The notes beneath the pieces were generated by a model, which saw only the letters and a list, made by a program, of their open reading frames with translations, searched no databases and had not been told where the DNA came from. A stretch of 64,000 bases of DNA from Acanthopleura granulata (lineage: Eukaryota > Mollusca > Polyplacophora > Chitonida > Chitonidae), in NCBI GenBank assembly GCA_016165875.1, contig JABBOT010000005.1, forward strand, positions 29,531,943 through 29,595,942. Direction: 5' to 3'. A program made the position numbers and the translations under genes. Numbering within the stretch: position 1 is the stretch's first letter; each line of letters begins with the position of its first letter. Shown here one piece after another: positions 1 through 12,755 of this stretch.

Positions 1-3000
1 TACCAATTAATCGATTTATCAAATTGTTTATTACTTTATCGGTGAACATTTCTGTCCTAACTCAGTCCACGAACTGACGGTTCGTTAAGTAAATGTACTG
101 TCTGGTGTAGATATAGTCCTCAAGCCAAACATTGTAGAAAACAACAGTCGATAACCTGTCAATGACAAAATTTTAAATGTTTGGCTTTTCATTGGTTAGA
201 ATGCTTCATTTCAAAGGTAAAACGACAGTATAACTGAGAAATATGCCATCTAAAACACAACTTGATAACTTCTTTTCCCAAAGAATGCAAACTGTTCACT
301 ATTGGGTACCTCACTTTTGATATTGGGATATGGGACGTTCCACATATCACATTACTGACATTAAAAGAGGTGGTTTGATAAGTACATTTATACCCCGTAA
401 AGCACGTTGCTTTTCATCCGAAGATTCCAGTTACTCCACTCCAAAAATTTGGAATAGGTCGTGAAAGTGGAATGTGTCAAAGATACAGATTACTATGTAG
501 AATTAAAGAAATCAGCTATTCAGATTAGATTCAGTTGAAGGCTGCGATTAGGAACAAGAGCTGAGTAAATTTCCCTCTAGCATTACGTACGTGTTTGACA
601 TCATGCATTTGACAAATCAAACGGTTTCCTTAATAAGACACATGAAAGACTGAATCGAATCAACAGTTAAAAACTTTGCATCAAATCAGTTCTGATATAT
701 ATGTTGAGGAAATTCAGATTGTAGATCTCAACATATAACGTCCGAGAGTTCACACTGGAATAAAATTAGCAAAGTTCGTAAATGCTCTCGTCTTGTTTGA
801 TGTGTACGGGTTCACGGGCGCTAAAACGAATTTGGCTTCTGGTCGGCCAAAATGTGAATGCGGCAGTATGGGTGCCGTCAGTATGGGTAGGTGGCTCGGA
901 GCCTCCCCGTGGAATGGTCACTCATTATTAACTCCCACGGAAAGCCTTTCGGATTTGTTGTTTCAGCTAACTTTCGTATTTTTCAGACAAAGATTGCTAT
1001 CTTCGGGGAGTTCCTAGTAATGAGGACCTGTGAGCATCGCTATTGCACGATGTGCCGGACATAGCCTCCTATGGGTCTTGTCATTATCTGATCACTTACT
1101 GTCTACACGGGACATTTTATGCGTCAGTTTTCGTGCAAATTGTCCACTTATCGTCTGTCTCAGAGAGCACACTGTCCAAGTAGATACAGGCAGGTAATCG
1201 CGAAAAGTTAATCTCGACACAATCTGAACGAATTTGAACGAGTCTACTGGTGAAGAACAACGTTATCGTTCGTCAATAGGAATACTTGAATAGGTTTTGT
1301 AACATTTATATGCGTTTTGCCAGTTTATCTAGTTTTGTTTTATTACTTTGCACATATTTACATCAGCCTTTTCCATGCACGCTAATGTGCACCGCGGGAT
1401 TTGCCTCAACGAGTTGTCAGGGAAACATATGAACATCAAAAGGAATGGGGCATTGTTTAAATCGATGTCAGACAAACCATTTGAACACTGCATTTAAACT
1501 ATTTTCAGTTTATTTTAACTTTTCGTAACCGCCCTGATTAGAAAATTTAGGATTTTGAGGTAAGCTTTATGGGCCATGCTTGTTTGTCTGATGATAACGA
1601 CTTCTGTCTTTTGCTTTTGTCTTTTGTTATAAGAGTTTTACTCCTGATAGTTTTACCATAGAAAACAATGGGTGCAATTATAAATTTCCTGGAACACAGG
1701 GATTTCATACCTGCAGATCTATAAAATCTATAGAAACGATGTTCGTGTGGTCGTATGACTGAAAAACAACTGTTAGATCGCTTCAGCAGAGTCAACTGAA
1801 GTTGTCAAGGCAAGTCTGCAAAGATTGTGTTATCAAATCAATAGTAAGATGACTGCAGGAACTGTGTATGCTGTGTGTCCGCAATAGTCTGCCCTTATAT
1901 GCACCTCGAGAACTTTTCCGAGATTCGCATGGTGATTTTAAATTGTTATGCTATCAAACTACGTGTGTTTTTTCCGTGCTATGGCTTGAAATCTGACCGA
2001 GGAGCGCGATCGTATGTGTCAGATTTGCCAATCGCAGTGAATCCTTCGAAGCCTATTATTTCCGAGTCGTTGTGTTCGAGCTTATATAAACTTGGTGTCA
2101 TCCCCGTTAATACCATTGTGCGAGGACGTGTACGCAAATGACATCTACATGGGCTGCTGGAAGCGCGGTGCTGAAGCACAAACTCTAGGCACGACAGGAA
2201 AACATAAATTTTACAGGATATGCATTATGAACCTAGAATTTCGAACAGATTGCCAACAGTCTGGGTGAGTCATGTCGAGGTATCAAGGTTGAATCGTTAA
2301 ATTAATTCCTTCCAGCGGAAGTTGACGTTGAGCGCCATATGACTGTTATGATGTGTACAATGTGTACAATGAATTAACGTTAAGAGAATTAACCGAAAGC
2401 AATACCGGAACCTAACTTCTTATCCGATTTAACTACTGTGAAAATCACTCTCTGCAGAGATGGTAACGACCAGCATAAATCAACTGTCTGCTGAGTCAAC
2501 AGCGTCATACAGTAGAATAATGCCGAGACACAAGGCAGCATTAATAAAAATAGAAACCATATCCATGGACTCATTATCTACATAAACAATGGATGTTGTC
2601 TTCTGGCCTAATGCCCGTGATTCGTGGAGGGTTTATGTTTTCGTATGACTAGAGCTTTTTTGATAAAGTTGGGACAAGTAGGGGCTATGGGTTGTGTTTT
2701 GTCAAAGTTAAGTGGTATTGACGGTAGACTTAACGGTTGTGATAAATGATTAAAATGGTCATAATAGCCATCCGGTTTCCGAATGTATTTAGCATTGAAT
2801 ACATGGCTAGAGAAATTTCAAAAAAGCATGTTGTTTTCTTCTTCTGAGGATACCTGGTTATTATGCATTGGACAACACACTGGGCGTAGTTCTGCACTAG
2901 TCGCTTGGTATTATCTACTGTCCACTGAGGTATATCTTTATCTCTTTTCCCTTTCTCGGACATAGAGCTTTTGGGAATAGCGCTGTGTTGTAGTTTTCTT

Positions 3001-3341
3001 CTAGGTTTGCTCAGGAGGAATTTATTGAAGCCATAATTGACAAGAAATAACGGAATTCCATTCCAAGCAGCAAATACTATAATTGTAAGAATTTTACAGT
3101 CTTTGAAATATCACTGTGATTTTTCAGATATACACCTCCAGACACCACAGTGGATTGTCTGGTACAGATAGAAAAGTTGGGCTGACAAAGTATTTGTGTG
3201 CTTTACCCACTTCACTCCTCTCAGATGGTCTGAATGTGGTCTGAGTATAAGACAGCCGTCTTCAGCAATCTATTTCCTGTTTTGAGCCATGTGGAACGTT
3301 GCATCAAAGTCTAGTCGTACTGTTTATAACTATTTCCCCAA
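1..3341. other. No recognisable feature
   Basis: AT-rich unique-looking DNA. A GC-richer patch at about 800-1080 has acceptor-like runs (gtatttttcag near 989) but several competing short frames. Nothing here is supported well enough to call. Confidence 0.5.
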
Positions 3342-3437
3342 ACGTACCCTTAGAAACAGGGAGTAAACATTGTATTAGAAACCTGTACTTCTACTCACGA
3401 GTTTGGCATAATGCACAATTAATGTTAGACCAAAAGG
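3342..3437. repeat. Local direct duplication, copy A
   Basis: tgtattagaaacctgtactt, ctactcacgagtttggcata and atgcacaattaatgttagac match 4640-4740 (tgtattagaaacctgtacta, ctcacaagtttggaataatg, cacaagtaatgttagacc) in the same order and orientation. Similarity fades on both sides. Confidence 0.7.
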
Positions 3438-3710
3438 TGATGACTTTTCCCACCGATCATATAAGTATATATACAGTTGATATACATATCAAGTAAGTAT
3501 ATATATGTATTGAACTCATTCGAACGTCTACGTGTTTCTGTGTTACATCTTGTGTAAGGCCTATCACTGTCTGAGAGCTGAACAAGCCATTTCTTTATCA
3601 ATTTTCCCCTCCGATAGTGGTACCCATACAGTACGTCTAATGAAAGTGTTGTTGGACTGAAAAACGATAGCCTCGTTTCGACAATTACCACACAGTTTGC
3701 TCTCTGAGAC

Positions 3711-3712
<2 letters not shown>

Positions 3713-3746
<34 letters not shown>
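3713..3746. repeat. (AT)17 microsatellite
   Basis: Uninterrupted AT dinucleotides. They create Tyr-Ile repeats in open frames on both strands, including the 214-codon minus frame at 3425-4069. Confidence 0.95.
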
Positions 3747-3752
<6 letters not shown>

Positions 3753-4639
3753 GACAAATAGTACAACTGATAATGATATACAAAATAATATAGACAATTA
3801 CAAAAATACATATAGTTTCTTACTGTTGACAGCGTCCAAATCAGAATGGAATATTCCGGCTTCCAAAGGCAAGTCATTCCACGTAAATATAGAATCCACA
3901 GTTTCTGAGAATTCACAAATCGAAGGATGACAATCCTGTAGTGATGAGCAGCAGAGGGCACGGTACGCCGGCAATGGTGTATATCCAGCTCCCCGGCAAA
4001 GCGCAAGTTTCTTGGGCAGATGGGTTGACAATAGCGTCCGTGATGCCGAGCTGGCGATGTATGTTTCACTCCTCGGAAATATACACAAAGTCACTTTTGA
4101 GGTAAACTGGGATGAAATGTACGTACTCCCACAAAGAGACAATGAGCAATGCAAGCTCCAAAAGAACGTCTCCAACAAAATAGCAAGTGGCGAAACACAA
4201 GCTCACAAAAGTGCTACGTACAATAATGGAGTACAGAATGACAAAACTGTCGAATTGTATGAAAACCGATATCTCCAAATCCCACAAAATCCTTCTAAAT
4301 GAACGAGAGTAAATATGACCACTCTCACATCAACTTGAGTAAAAGACTGCTGTCGATAACATAAGTAAAATGACTGCGCACTTACCAACTTCGTCGCTCA
4401 TATTTATAAACTGTTGTGAAGAAAATTCTGGATGGTGTTTATTCGGAAACCTGTTTACAATATGGGTACAGCTTTCCAGAATGTACGCTCTGTGTGCAAT
4501 GACACGAACTCACAAACGCAGAAGCCTCCACAACAAGCGACTGAATTCCAGCGCAGACTATCACGTAAAAGAAGAAAAAATGTAGGTCAGACACAGACCT
4601 GGATAAATATTACAATATTTTAAAGACGGGGTTCGTAAC

Positions 4640-4740
4640 ACGTATCCTTAAGAGCAGTTAGAAAAAAGTGTATTAGAAACCTGTACTACTCACAACTACT
4701 CACAAGTTTGGAATAATGCACAAGTAATGTTAGACCAAAA
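4640..4740. repeat. Local direct duplication, copy B
   Basis: Partner of 3342-3437, 1.3 kb downstream in the same orientation. It carries an extra internal ctcacaacta duplication (ctactcacaactactcac). Confidence 0.7.
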
Positions 4741-5034
4741 TGTTAGGCTTCATTATGACTCATTATTTCGATGTATCCTAACGACAATATGATAAATGTC
4801 GAAATATAGAGCCCTGTCCAGTCGATCGGTTTTCAGTCTAACCTCACTGGTGCATCAGGAATGTATCCTTCCCCGATGAAAATTTATCGATATTCTACAC
4901 TCACATGTCAAGGCGGGTTTTAAATTGTTTTAGTTCTGGCACCATTGTCATTGCTGATTATATAAATCAGATTAGGCGACAGTACATTCCCTCCCTATAG
5001 ACACGAAGAGCTTGTTGCTGTCGTCGACAACATG

Positions 5035-5075
5035 GTGACGAATTATTGAGTACGCCATTAAACAACAATAAAATG
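5035..5075 (+). mobile_element. Possible decayed SINE 3' tail
   Basis: The stretch ttgagtacgccattaaacaa followed by caataaaatgaat resembles the 3' box and A-rich tail of the main SINE family (ttgagtacggcgtaaaacac) at roughly three of four positions. No SINE body is recognisable upstream, so this may be an old remnant or a different family sharing a similar 3' end. Confidence 0.3.
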
Positions 5076-5079
5076 AATA

Positions 5080-7760
5080 TTTTATATTAATAGGTAGATC
5101 TATACTTGGACAAATATAACTGCCTCTTTATATCGCTGTAGCATGAGCTATTCCCAAAGATCTTGGGTTACGTGCCAATTATTCCCTAGAATGAGGCACA
5201 TGTGACATACAGCGCTGGTCTCCAACTTGCTACACGGACCAGTGTATTCATGTTGTCAAGGAAGGTCTTAATTTTTATCGCTCTAATGGTTGTCCCACGT
5301 TTATGCAAAGCAAAGCCCTTGCAAGACACTAAAGAGCTCGCGGATCATGATATGCCTCCTTTAAGTCTGTGTGTAATATACAACGGTTTGCCGTTAAGTG
5401 GAAGTTCCATTTCCTAATGGATGATCTTAACACGGAAAATATAAGGCATGTGAAATATCTGTAGACGTCTTTGATCTGCGTGTACTAATGTGATCATGAT
5501 ATAAAACCATTTCAAACGGGAATGGCATGTAACATAACTGGTTTGTTTACTACTCAATGGCGCCATTTATTCCTTGAATACCTTGTGTACTCCTGCCAAA
5601 TCACAAGATATATTGGTACAAATGTCTTCCAAATACTCAGCGTCACATGACAAACTTTATAAGGAAAAAGGACAGCAAAGACATTGTATATGCTCGTAAC
5701 GCCCAAGGGTTGTGTAAGTGTTGTACCTCGTAAGGTAAAACTTTGGAATGTAGGACTTTAGTAAGTCAAGTAAGAGATTTTATCACGTGTGATCTGTCTG
5801 ATAATGTGCACGTGGTAATAGCTTACAGAAAAAGTTCACTGAGTGTTGCGCTTTTTTTTTGCACTAAAGCTATCTTTGTCACAAATGACATACACTGATT
5901 TGGTGAGGTAGTAAAACAATCACCATAAGATTTTACTTCCACGAAGGCGGCCTGCTTCAGAGGACCAGGGTGCTCGTCGTAAACCACAAACTTCTGGTAA
6001 CTTACCAACTGTGAGGAATTTTGCATCAAATTTGCACATCCAATTGCTGGAAGGTCAGAGGTCTACAACGAATAAGGTGTACTCTATATACACCTGGCTT
6101 GTTGACGATTCAAGTCACATTGGCAAAACACTCTCTAACGCTGCAGGTACATTTACACGTAATATAAGAGAGTTACGTATTGTGACTGAGGGCGTATCTG
6201 TCATATGAGCTAAATCTTCATTTTCTGGTTCCTTTCACTTGCGTTATGACCCACTCTGAATTAAAGAAATATACATGTGATTATGTGTGCATGCACTTGG
6301 AGTATTTGCGTTCTGTCTATGTATCGGCCATGGCAAACGTTCTGTGGTCTAGCCTGGGATTCTCCGCAAATCGCCCGCAAAGCCTGACACGGCTGTACTA
6401 CACACAGCACGGTACACCGTAATTGGTGACATCGCCGTTGTGGCATATCTTACATTACAATGTCGATAACACTGGCACTGGCCTGAAAGATTCATAGAAT
6501 CGCGCATTGAAACATGGAAGTCTGGAATGGATGAATAGAAGTTTTTTTCTATCAGAATAGTGAAAAGAGAGTATATTTATTCTTTGTAGTGTAATGGTTA
6601 TTGTTATATATATTGGTATATATATGTATGAAAGGTGGGCAAAAGTGACTTGATATTTAACCATATCAATGTTTGCATGTCCTTGTACTGACCGCTGGCT
6701 GGCTTGATAATCACGTAGTCATGTGCGCCAGTACCCATGGGTTATACTTTTTGATAATGGTAATGGACATACAGCTATTTGTATGCTATTAACAAGTATT
6801 TATCGAATTCTGTACAAGCAAGCTGAAATACGAAGAAGATCTTGCATTTTAGCTAAAGTCTAAATACTAAGACTTCATTATCTTGTTAATCTTCAGGCAA
6901 AAGGCTTGGTGGTACAGTGGTAACTGACTTCGATCCCTCCCGGGCATTTATCTAAAGTTTCGGACCAAAATTGAGGACGTCAACAGCTCTTGACAAGCGA
7001 GGTCCAGACAAACAAACCGTCAACAAATCTGTCTGTAACAGTATATGTGAATGCTTGGTAGCTTTATTGACACCGTTCAGGGTAATCGTCGAAGTCTATT
7101 TGGGAGAGCGTGACAAGCAATTAAAGCTAATCGGCAGCACTCTGAACCTTAAACGGTAGAGTCGAGACACATGCCGGGGATCAATGAAGTGATACCCACA
7201 TCCTGTTATCTTTGGTTTCCGTCACTGACGGAAATAAAGTCTATGCAACAAAGTGATCAAAATAGGCCTCACAATTTTCCCATTCCTTGGAACCCCAGTT
7301 TCAGAGGTGAACTTATTTGACGTGAATTAGTGCCAAAAAGTATAGAAAAAACCGACAAAATAATTGCCAAAAGTAGGTAAAGTAACGATCTTGATATGTC
7401 ATATATCTCACACGCTTTCGACATAAGACATATCAGCCACAACTGTCAGATAGCTTCCACTCATGAAAGTCTGTGCAAAAGCACAGTACGTATATATTTA
7501 CTTTTAATAAATCCAAGCACAAAAGCACTTACATGAAAGTTATTTGCTATGATTTGGGATCCAGTTAAGGTTACTGGCACAGCAAAATGTTGTCTCTCGT
7601 ATGTCCATGCAAAGTGTCATCTTTAAGCGTTTATAACCCACGCTCAATGTTCTAAAAATTGCGCCAAAGCGAAATGGCAACCGAAATAGCGAAGGCTGGA
7701 TCAAGGTCAGGCAGTGCATCCACGGAGCTGGACGATAACGTCATTAACGGCTGATACGTC
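5080..7760. other. No recognisable gene; one weak tRNA-like fragment
   Basis: Unique-looking sequence. At 6908-6918 tggtacagtgg matches a pol III A box and a gatcc-type partner follows only about 20 bp later, too close for a tRNA, so at most a deleted SINE head. Short open frames look random. Confidence 0.45.
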
Positions 7761-7762
7761 AC

Positions 7763-7969
7763 CTGAATGAAAGACAACGTTGTCTTTGATTTATCAGTTT
7801 TACTGCGATTAACAGTTGATGACTCTACAACTGCCATATTGCTCAGACATCGGCAATGTGTTTCCATTGTAGAAGTTTCAGCAGGGGGATGTATAGGCAT
7901 CTGTAACGTAAATCTAAGGTCTGCGTTTGTACAGCCTACCATGCTACTCTGCCTTAATACCACAACAAT
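7763..7969 (-). CDS. Candidate internal exon, unknown product
   Basis: Minus strand: tactactgttaattacag is a good acceptor and ttcattcag|gtgacg a good donor. Between them lie 207 bp, exactly 69 codons, open throughout and phase 0 at both ends. The peptide contains MPIHPPAETSTMETHCRC and a Ser/Thr/Lys-rich segment (VVESSTVNRSKTDKSK). A further minus-strand open segment just upstream (about 8174-7979) has an acidic, protein-like composition (EGNEADSLEVSLPP, AAEESTIDNITDYR) and could be a neighbouring exon. I recognise no family. The plus-strand frame over the same bases is also open for about 70 codons, so the strand is not certain. Confidence 0.25.
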
Positions 7970-8789
7970 CTGTAATTAACAGTAGTAAATTAATCAGCGT
8001 GGACCATAAGCAAGAGCGGAGCAAAGCCCTCCGAGAGTCGGTTTGCATGTTAACAGTTACGGGAGAATTGCTGGCCGATCGATAGTCTGTGATGTTGTCG
8101 ATCGTGCTTTCCTCTGCAGCAACACTCCTGGGGGGCAGTGACACCTCGAGGCTGTCTGCTTCATTACCCTCCACTCAAACGAGAACACAAAACCACTGAC
8201 CTTCCATTAAACCGTTCAAACAATACTGATAGAAAGTCAGGGGCATTCGTTTTGTGAAATCTAATGAAGAGGGCTCTGTAGCTTTACGTTCTTATGAAAG
8301 GTCCCCTTAAGGACGAGATGCATCTGATTAGGTCAGGTAAAGACGTAATGGCAGTTTCTCCAATGAAATGAACGCTTTTCTCTTTTCGGTAACTTCTCAT
8401 ATTTTATACCTCAGTAAAATATGGTCAACTTGTCGATCAAGAAAAATAGCAATATACCTGTCCGCAATTTTGAGGTGAACAATCCTTTGCTTGCCACCAA
8501 TACATCACAAGCCTGGCAGTACGTACGATCATACATGCACCAACAGCAATAAGTAATATTCATGTTTTTTCGGACATGTATATAGTGACCTCTTAGCTAC
8601 ACAGGTTCAGTATTATGGTTTTGTCGGCAATCGTGGCGCTAAGATAAGTTTTTTACTGTACTGCGGAAAGTATGTAAGTATTATAGATCTTATTATTTGT
8701 TGGCCGTAGCGCGAACCTCAGCAATAATTATATTTTCCGCTCGGTTATGTTCAGATTCAGACCGTCTTCCTCTTCGGAAGAAGTCAGCA

Positions 8790-9476
8790 CTGGTATGTCT
8801 TCACTGCCGACACTCTGCAATTGCTCTAATTTCTGGTATATCTTCATTGTCCATGCTCCTCGACTCTTCTCAGTTTTGGCACGTCTTCATTGTCCAAAGC
8901 CACGAATTGATTTCAGTTCTGGTATGTCTTCGTTGTCCACACTCTTCGAGTGCTCTCTTTTCTGGTATGTCTTCGTTGCTCATCCTCCTCGATTGCTGTG
9001 TTCTGGTATGTATTCGATGCTCATGCTCCTCTATTGCTCTGTTCTGGTATGTCTTTATTGTCCATACTACTCGATTGCTCTCAATCCTGGTATGCATGCA
9101 TTATCCAAAATCGCGTTTATTTATTTATTTAATCAATTGGTATTTTACGCCGTGCTCAAGAATATTGCACTTATACGACGGCGGCCAGCATTGTGGTGGG
9201 AGGAAATCGGGCAGAGCCAGACGGAAAACCCACGACCACCCGCATGTTGCTTGCGGACCTTCCCCCGTGCGCCCGGAGAGGAAGACAGCATGAGCTATCT
9301 TCAGCTCACAGCAACCGCATTGGTGAGAGGAACGGGGTCATAATGCCGCACTGGTGCGCTAACCACCTCCGCCAAGGAGACCCCTCAACACTCTTCCATT
9401 GCTCTCAGTTCTGGTACTTCTTCATTCTCCATACTCTTCCATTGCTCTCACTTCTGGTATGTCTTAAACTTTCTTA
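8790..9476. repeat. 43-bp minisatellite, about 10 units, split by a SINE
   Basis: Units begin ctggtatgtcttc and end attgctctcagtt. Starts at 8790, 8833, 8875, 8919, 8962, 9003, 9044, 9087, 9411 and 9454 give unit lengths of 41-44 bp. The eighth unit is interrupted by the SINE at 9116-9384 and resumes afterwards, so the array predates the insertion. Two long overlapping plus-strand open frames and one minus frame across it are by-products of the repeat and are not genes. Confidence 0.85.
9116..9384 (-). mobile_element. Full-length tRNA-derived SINE (lophotrochozoan type)
   Basis: Read on the minus strand this copy starts GGGGTCTCCTTGGCGGAGG and carries an A-box-like TGGCGGAGGTGG, as expected of a tRNA-derived head transcribed by RNA polymerase III. 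The B box is decayed. The body follows (TTTCCTCCCACCACAATGC, then GCCGCCGTCGTATAAGTG), then CACGGCGTAAAATACCAATT and an AAATAAATAAA-type tail. Related but shorter copies lie at about 10.8, 19.9, 49.4, 53.2, 56.7 and 61.0 kb, which shows that it is a family. The conserved body resembles SINEs common in molluscs and other lophotrochozoans; that assignment is from memory, not a search. The copy sits inside the 43-bp minisatellite and interrupts one of its units. No clear target-site duplication is visible. Confidence 0.85.
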
Positions 9477-10811
9477 AAGGTCGAAAGGTCTGGCAGCCGG
9501 GTGTTTTCACTACATAATAAGCAGTAATATCATCGCGTAAAAAAGAGCGTGAACCTCACACAGATCATGTCTTTGTCCTGTTACCGGTGCTTTATCAATA
9601 AAGGGATTGTAGTGATAAATACACGGTAGAAGTACTGGTGTTACTGTGATAAAACACGGACTTTTCTAACAGTGCATGACACTGTGCTACAAGTGCTGGT
9701 GTGGTTACTTTTCTTGTCACAGCAAATGTAACCACAACACCTAGCTGGACTAAGTAACCCAACCAGCGATACGGAATCCTAACAGCGGTCACAGCACGTT
9801 AATTTGTTAATCTCTTTTGGTGTGGAAAAGAAGCGGACAGTGTCCTGTGAGAGAATTTCTTGTCACCGGTTTACCGAAGTAGTTCCAGTTTTAGAGTGTA
9901 CTGCCGCGGTGTGTTTTAGCATCTTTGAAATGTTTTGTTCCGTTTGGGCAGGTATGCCCCATTACAGCATTGTCACTCTATAGCACAACGTAACTAAGTG
10001 ATTAAATACTGTTCAAATCATTTATAGACAATACCTTTTGAGTCTTGTTTGCAGGCACTCTTTCGCTCCATGATAAAGTATGTCGGAATTTCCAGTGATT
10101 CGGTTAGGCGAACGTTTGTTGCGGGCAATGCGACCCATTCGCTAATTTCGGACAAAAACAAAAGCTCCAGGAATCTCCTTGAAAATTCTGCGAGGAGTAT
10201 ATCATTCCTTTTTCATTAAAACGTGACAAACTCAATTCATGGATCTAAAGTTTGGGACAAACTGGGTCATTATATATTGCACTGGGGTCGTGCATTACCT
10301 TCTATTCATTACCCTTGGTAGCATGCGGTGTACGTGTAGCTCAGTTTAAAAAGGCCATGGTCAAAACTAAGTTGATCTAAGTAAAAGTAACACCACAGAT
10401 GGCGGTGCCAGTAGTCCTCACCTGCTGGTAAGGCAGTAGCGCGTCATTAATAATGTTACAAGTTTAAGGTTGAGACAGCACTGCGTGGTAAGGAAATTTG
10501 ACAGTAGAGTATATTTAGCTGGGAAAAATTAAGCAAATAAAAAATTTGTTAATAAATTACTAGTTGGATGACGTATAAGGAGAGATAACCTGAAGTGTTC
10601 ATGGTTGAAGCAAAAAAAAAAAAATATTGGTACTGCTTTTGTTTGTTTGTTTGTTTTCCTTTCAGATGAACATGGCCATTTCAATGACAGTTTTTAAATG
10701 TAACATGAACACAGGGCATGAACAGTAGAAAATGAATATTTCAAATAAAAATAGTTCGGTTAAGTGTAAGGTATTCCATAAGAATATCTCTTAAAACAGA
10801 ATACTTATTAT
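9477..10811. other. No recognisable feature
   Basis: Unique-looking DNA with a poly-A run near 10612 and a (GTTT)n run near 10637. Confidence 0.5.
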
Positions 10812-11036
10812 CTAATTGGTATTATACAACGTACTAAGGAATATTTCACTTATGGACGAAGGTTACTTTGTGGAAAGAAACCGGACATAATCCAGATGAA
10901 ACCTATGGTCATCCGCAGGTTGCTGAAAAACTTTAGTACTTATCAATAGAGAGGAAGTAGGCCTTCGTCGGCCAAAGCTGAACTTGGACTCACTGCATTC
11001 ACATTGGTAAGAGGCTCCTTTGAGCCTCAGAGTTAT
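10812..11036 (-). mobile_element. Old, diverged copy of the same tRNA-derived SINE
   Basis: The plus strand reads attggtattatacaacgtac, aatatttcacttatggacga, then an eroded gaaaccggacataatccaga and the stretches catccgcaggttgct and ctgcattcacattggtaaga, in the order seen in the full-length copy at 9.1-9.4 kb. The element is therefore on the minus strand. Many substitutions in the body (for example ggcggccagcat eroded to aggttactttgt) indicate an old insertion. The tRNA-like 5' end is lost or unrecognisable after about 11.03 kb. Confidence 0.75.
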
Positions 11037-12334
11037 TGTGAAACATGGATATTTGACATTATTTTAGGAAAAATTCTTCCTAAAAATTTAAGATTTGATC
11101 ACTAAAAACTCCTGTAATTTCACATTATCTACCTAGGCAAATTGTTCTTATTATCTCTCTTTCTCTAACGGTGAAATTAATAGATGCTGTATGGATTATT
11201 ATACTTATCCATAAAGAATAGCTCACCTAGGGTCCGCAAACGATCATTTTCCGTCTCAACAAGCTGAATATTTCTGACAGCTCCAAGCCAACAATCTCTC
11301 GTTTTAAAACCACACACTTTTGTAACGGTTAACTATTCCAAGGGGTGGGTTTGTGAAATTAAATTGACGTAATTTGTTCAAACTGAATTATTTTAAGCTG
11401 TCAAATATTTACCTGATACCGACGAATTTTGGAGCTTTTTCATTCATTTCCAACATTTGGTCCTATTTTGAACTTGGGTGGTTTAACCTGACTTTCCAGA
11501 TACAGATGCGTGTTTATTGTAATCGGAAATGAAACTTAATAGATGGTCAGTAACTTTTCTTAGTGAAACCAAGTTCTGATCTGTTTCGCCCAGTTCGGAA
11601 AAAAATCATGTCTTTTTGTTCTGGTATAGATTTGACCCAGTTATTCTCTCAGCTCAAACCGGCAAGAAACATGTCTTGTTTTCACAGTTTAGTGCCTTCT
11701 AGGATGCTTGTTTCCAGATGCAATATTTTGTGAAAATCCATTGTTGAAGTCGGCTCAGACATTCCCACATGTACAATTCACTTAAGCATCTGAATCCAGG
11801 AAATGACCGATAGTATGGATATGAATCCAGGGTATGAGCTATAAACAAACATCCGTTTTAAGCCCATAGTATACTTTATGATCCAGCAATTGCACTACAC
11901 AATTACCAGACGGGTTCTAGTTTATTAATACAGTTTACTAAGCTGCACCATACAGGGTTGCACTTTTTGTATTATGTAGAGGAGGGCGCCATGAATCTCG
12001 GGCGTAATTGTACGGTCTTGTGCATATGCCGTATGTAAAACCAATGTATCTTCACCTGAATGTGGAAATTTGCACTTCATGCCAGACCGGTGGAAACCAT
12101 ATATACCAGGGGTATATTTTTAGCTGTTACATATTTTCATGTCCGTTCCTGTCTGTGTGTAAATGATCAGGAATATTTCAGGGCAAATTGATGTAATCTA
12201 CGAAATGAATGAGGCTTTCCTGTTACATATTATAACGTTAATCCACAGAGTTATCGTCGAATTTATTTGTCTATTTCATTGATTTTTTCAAGAATATTAT
12301 TATCACTTAATTGATGGCGTGCAGTATAATGGTG
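11037..12334. other. No recognisable feature
   Basis: No repeat, exon or RNA gene could be supported between the old SINE and the ~20-bp repeat. Confidence 0.5.
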
Positions 12335-12755
12335 CGGCTGAGCTGATGGCGCCCAGAGGTAGATTACAGTACACAGAGGTTGGTTACAGCGCCAAGATGT
12401 TTTATACAGCCCTCAGATTTGGTTCAGCCATAGAGGTTAAAGTATACATAGGTTGGTGCCAACGCACAGAGATTGATTACAGAACAAAGACACTAGTTTC
12501 AGCGTATAGAGGTCGATTACAGAGCATAGAGGTTATGGTATACATACCTTTATTACAACGGACGGAGATTGGTTACGTAACACGGAACTCGGCTACACCA
12601 CGCATACGTGGTTAGAACATGTAGAGGTTGGTTAGATAGCATAGATGTCGGTCAGTACACAGTGATCGGGAACAGATGACAGATCAGTTGTATGACACGG
12701 TAGTTGGTTACAGCGCACTCATGTTGGGTGCAAAGAAGTAAAGATGGTTACAGAG
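12335..12755. repeat. Degenerate ~20-bp tandem repeat
   Basis: Variants of gaggttggttacagcgcata recur about every 20 bp: cagaggttggttacagcgcc, catagaggttaaagtatac, cagagattgattacagaac, tagaggtcgattacagagc, and so on. Divergence between units is high, so the array is old. Confidence 0.6.

Noticed and set aside
3425..4069. 214-codon minus-strand open frame
   Set aside because: It runs through the (AT)17 microsatellite, producing Tyr-Ile repeats, and has no recognisable domain; the open length is caused by the stop-free microsatellite.
6908..6940. A-box match followed by a gatcc-type B-box-like sequence
   Set aside because: The spacing of about 20 bp is too short for a tRNA or an intact SINE head, and no stems form.
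8697..9343. Two overlapping 198-codon plus-strand open frames rich in Cys/Ser/Leu
   Set aside because: They are translations of the 43-bp minisatellite running into the SINE; both frames are equally open.
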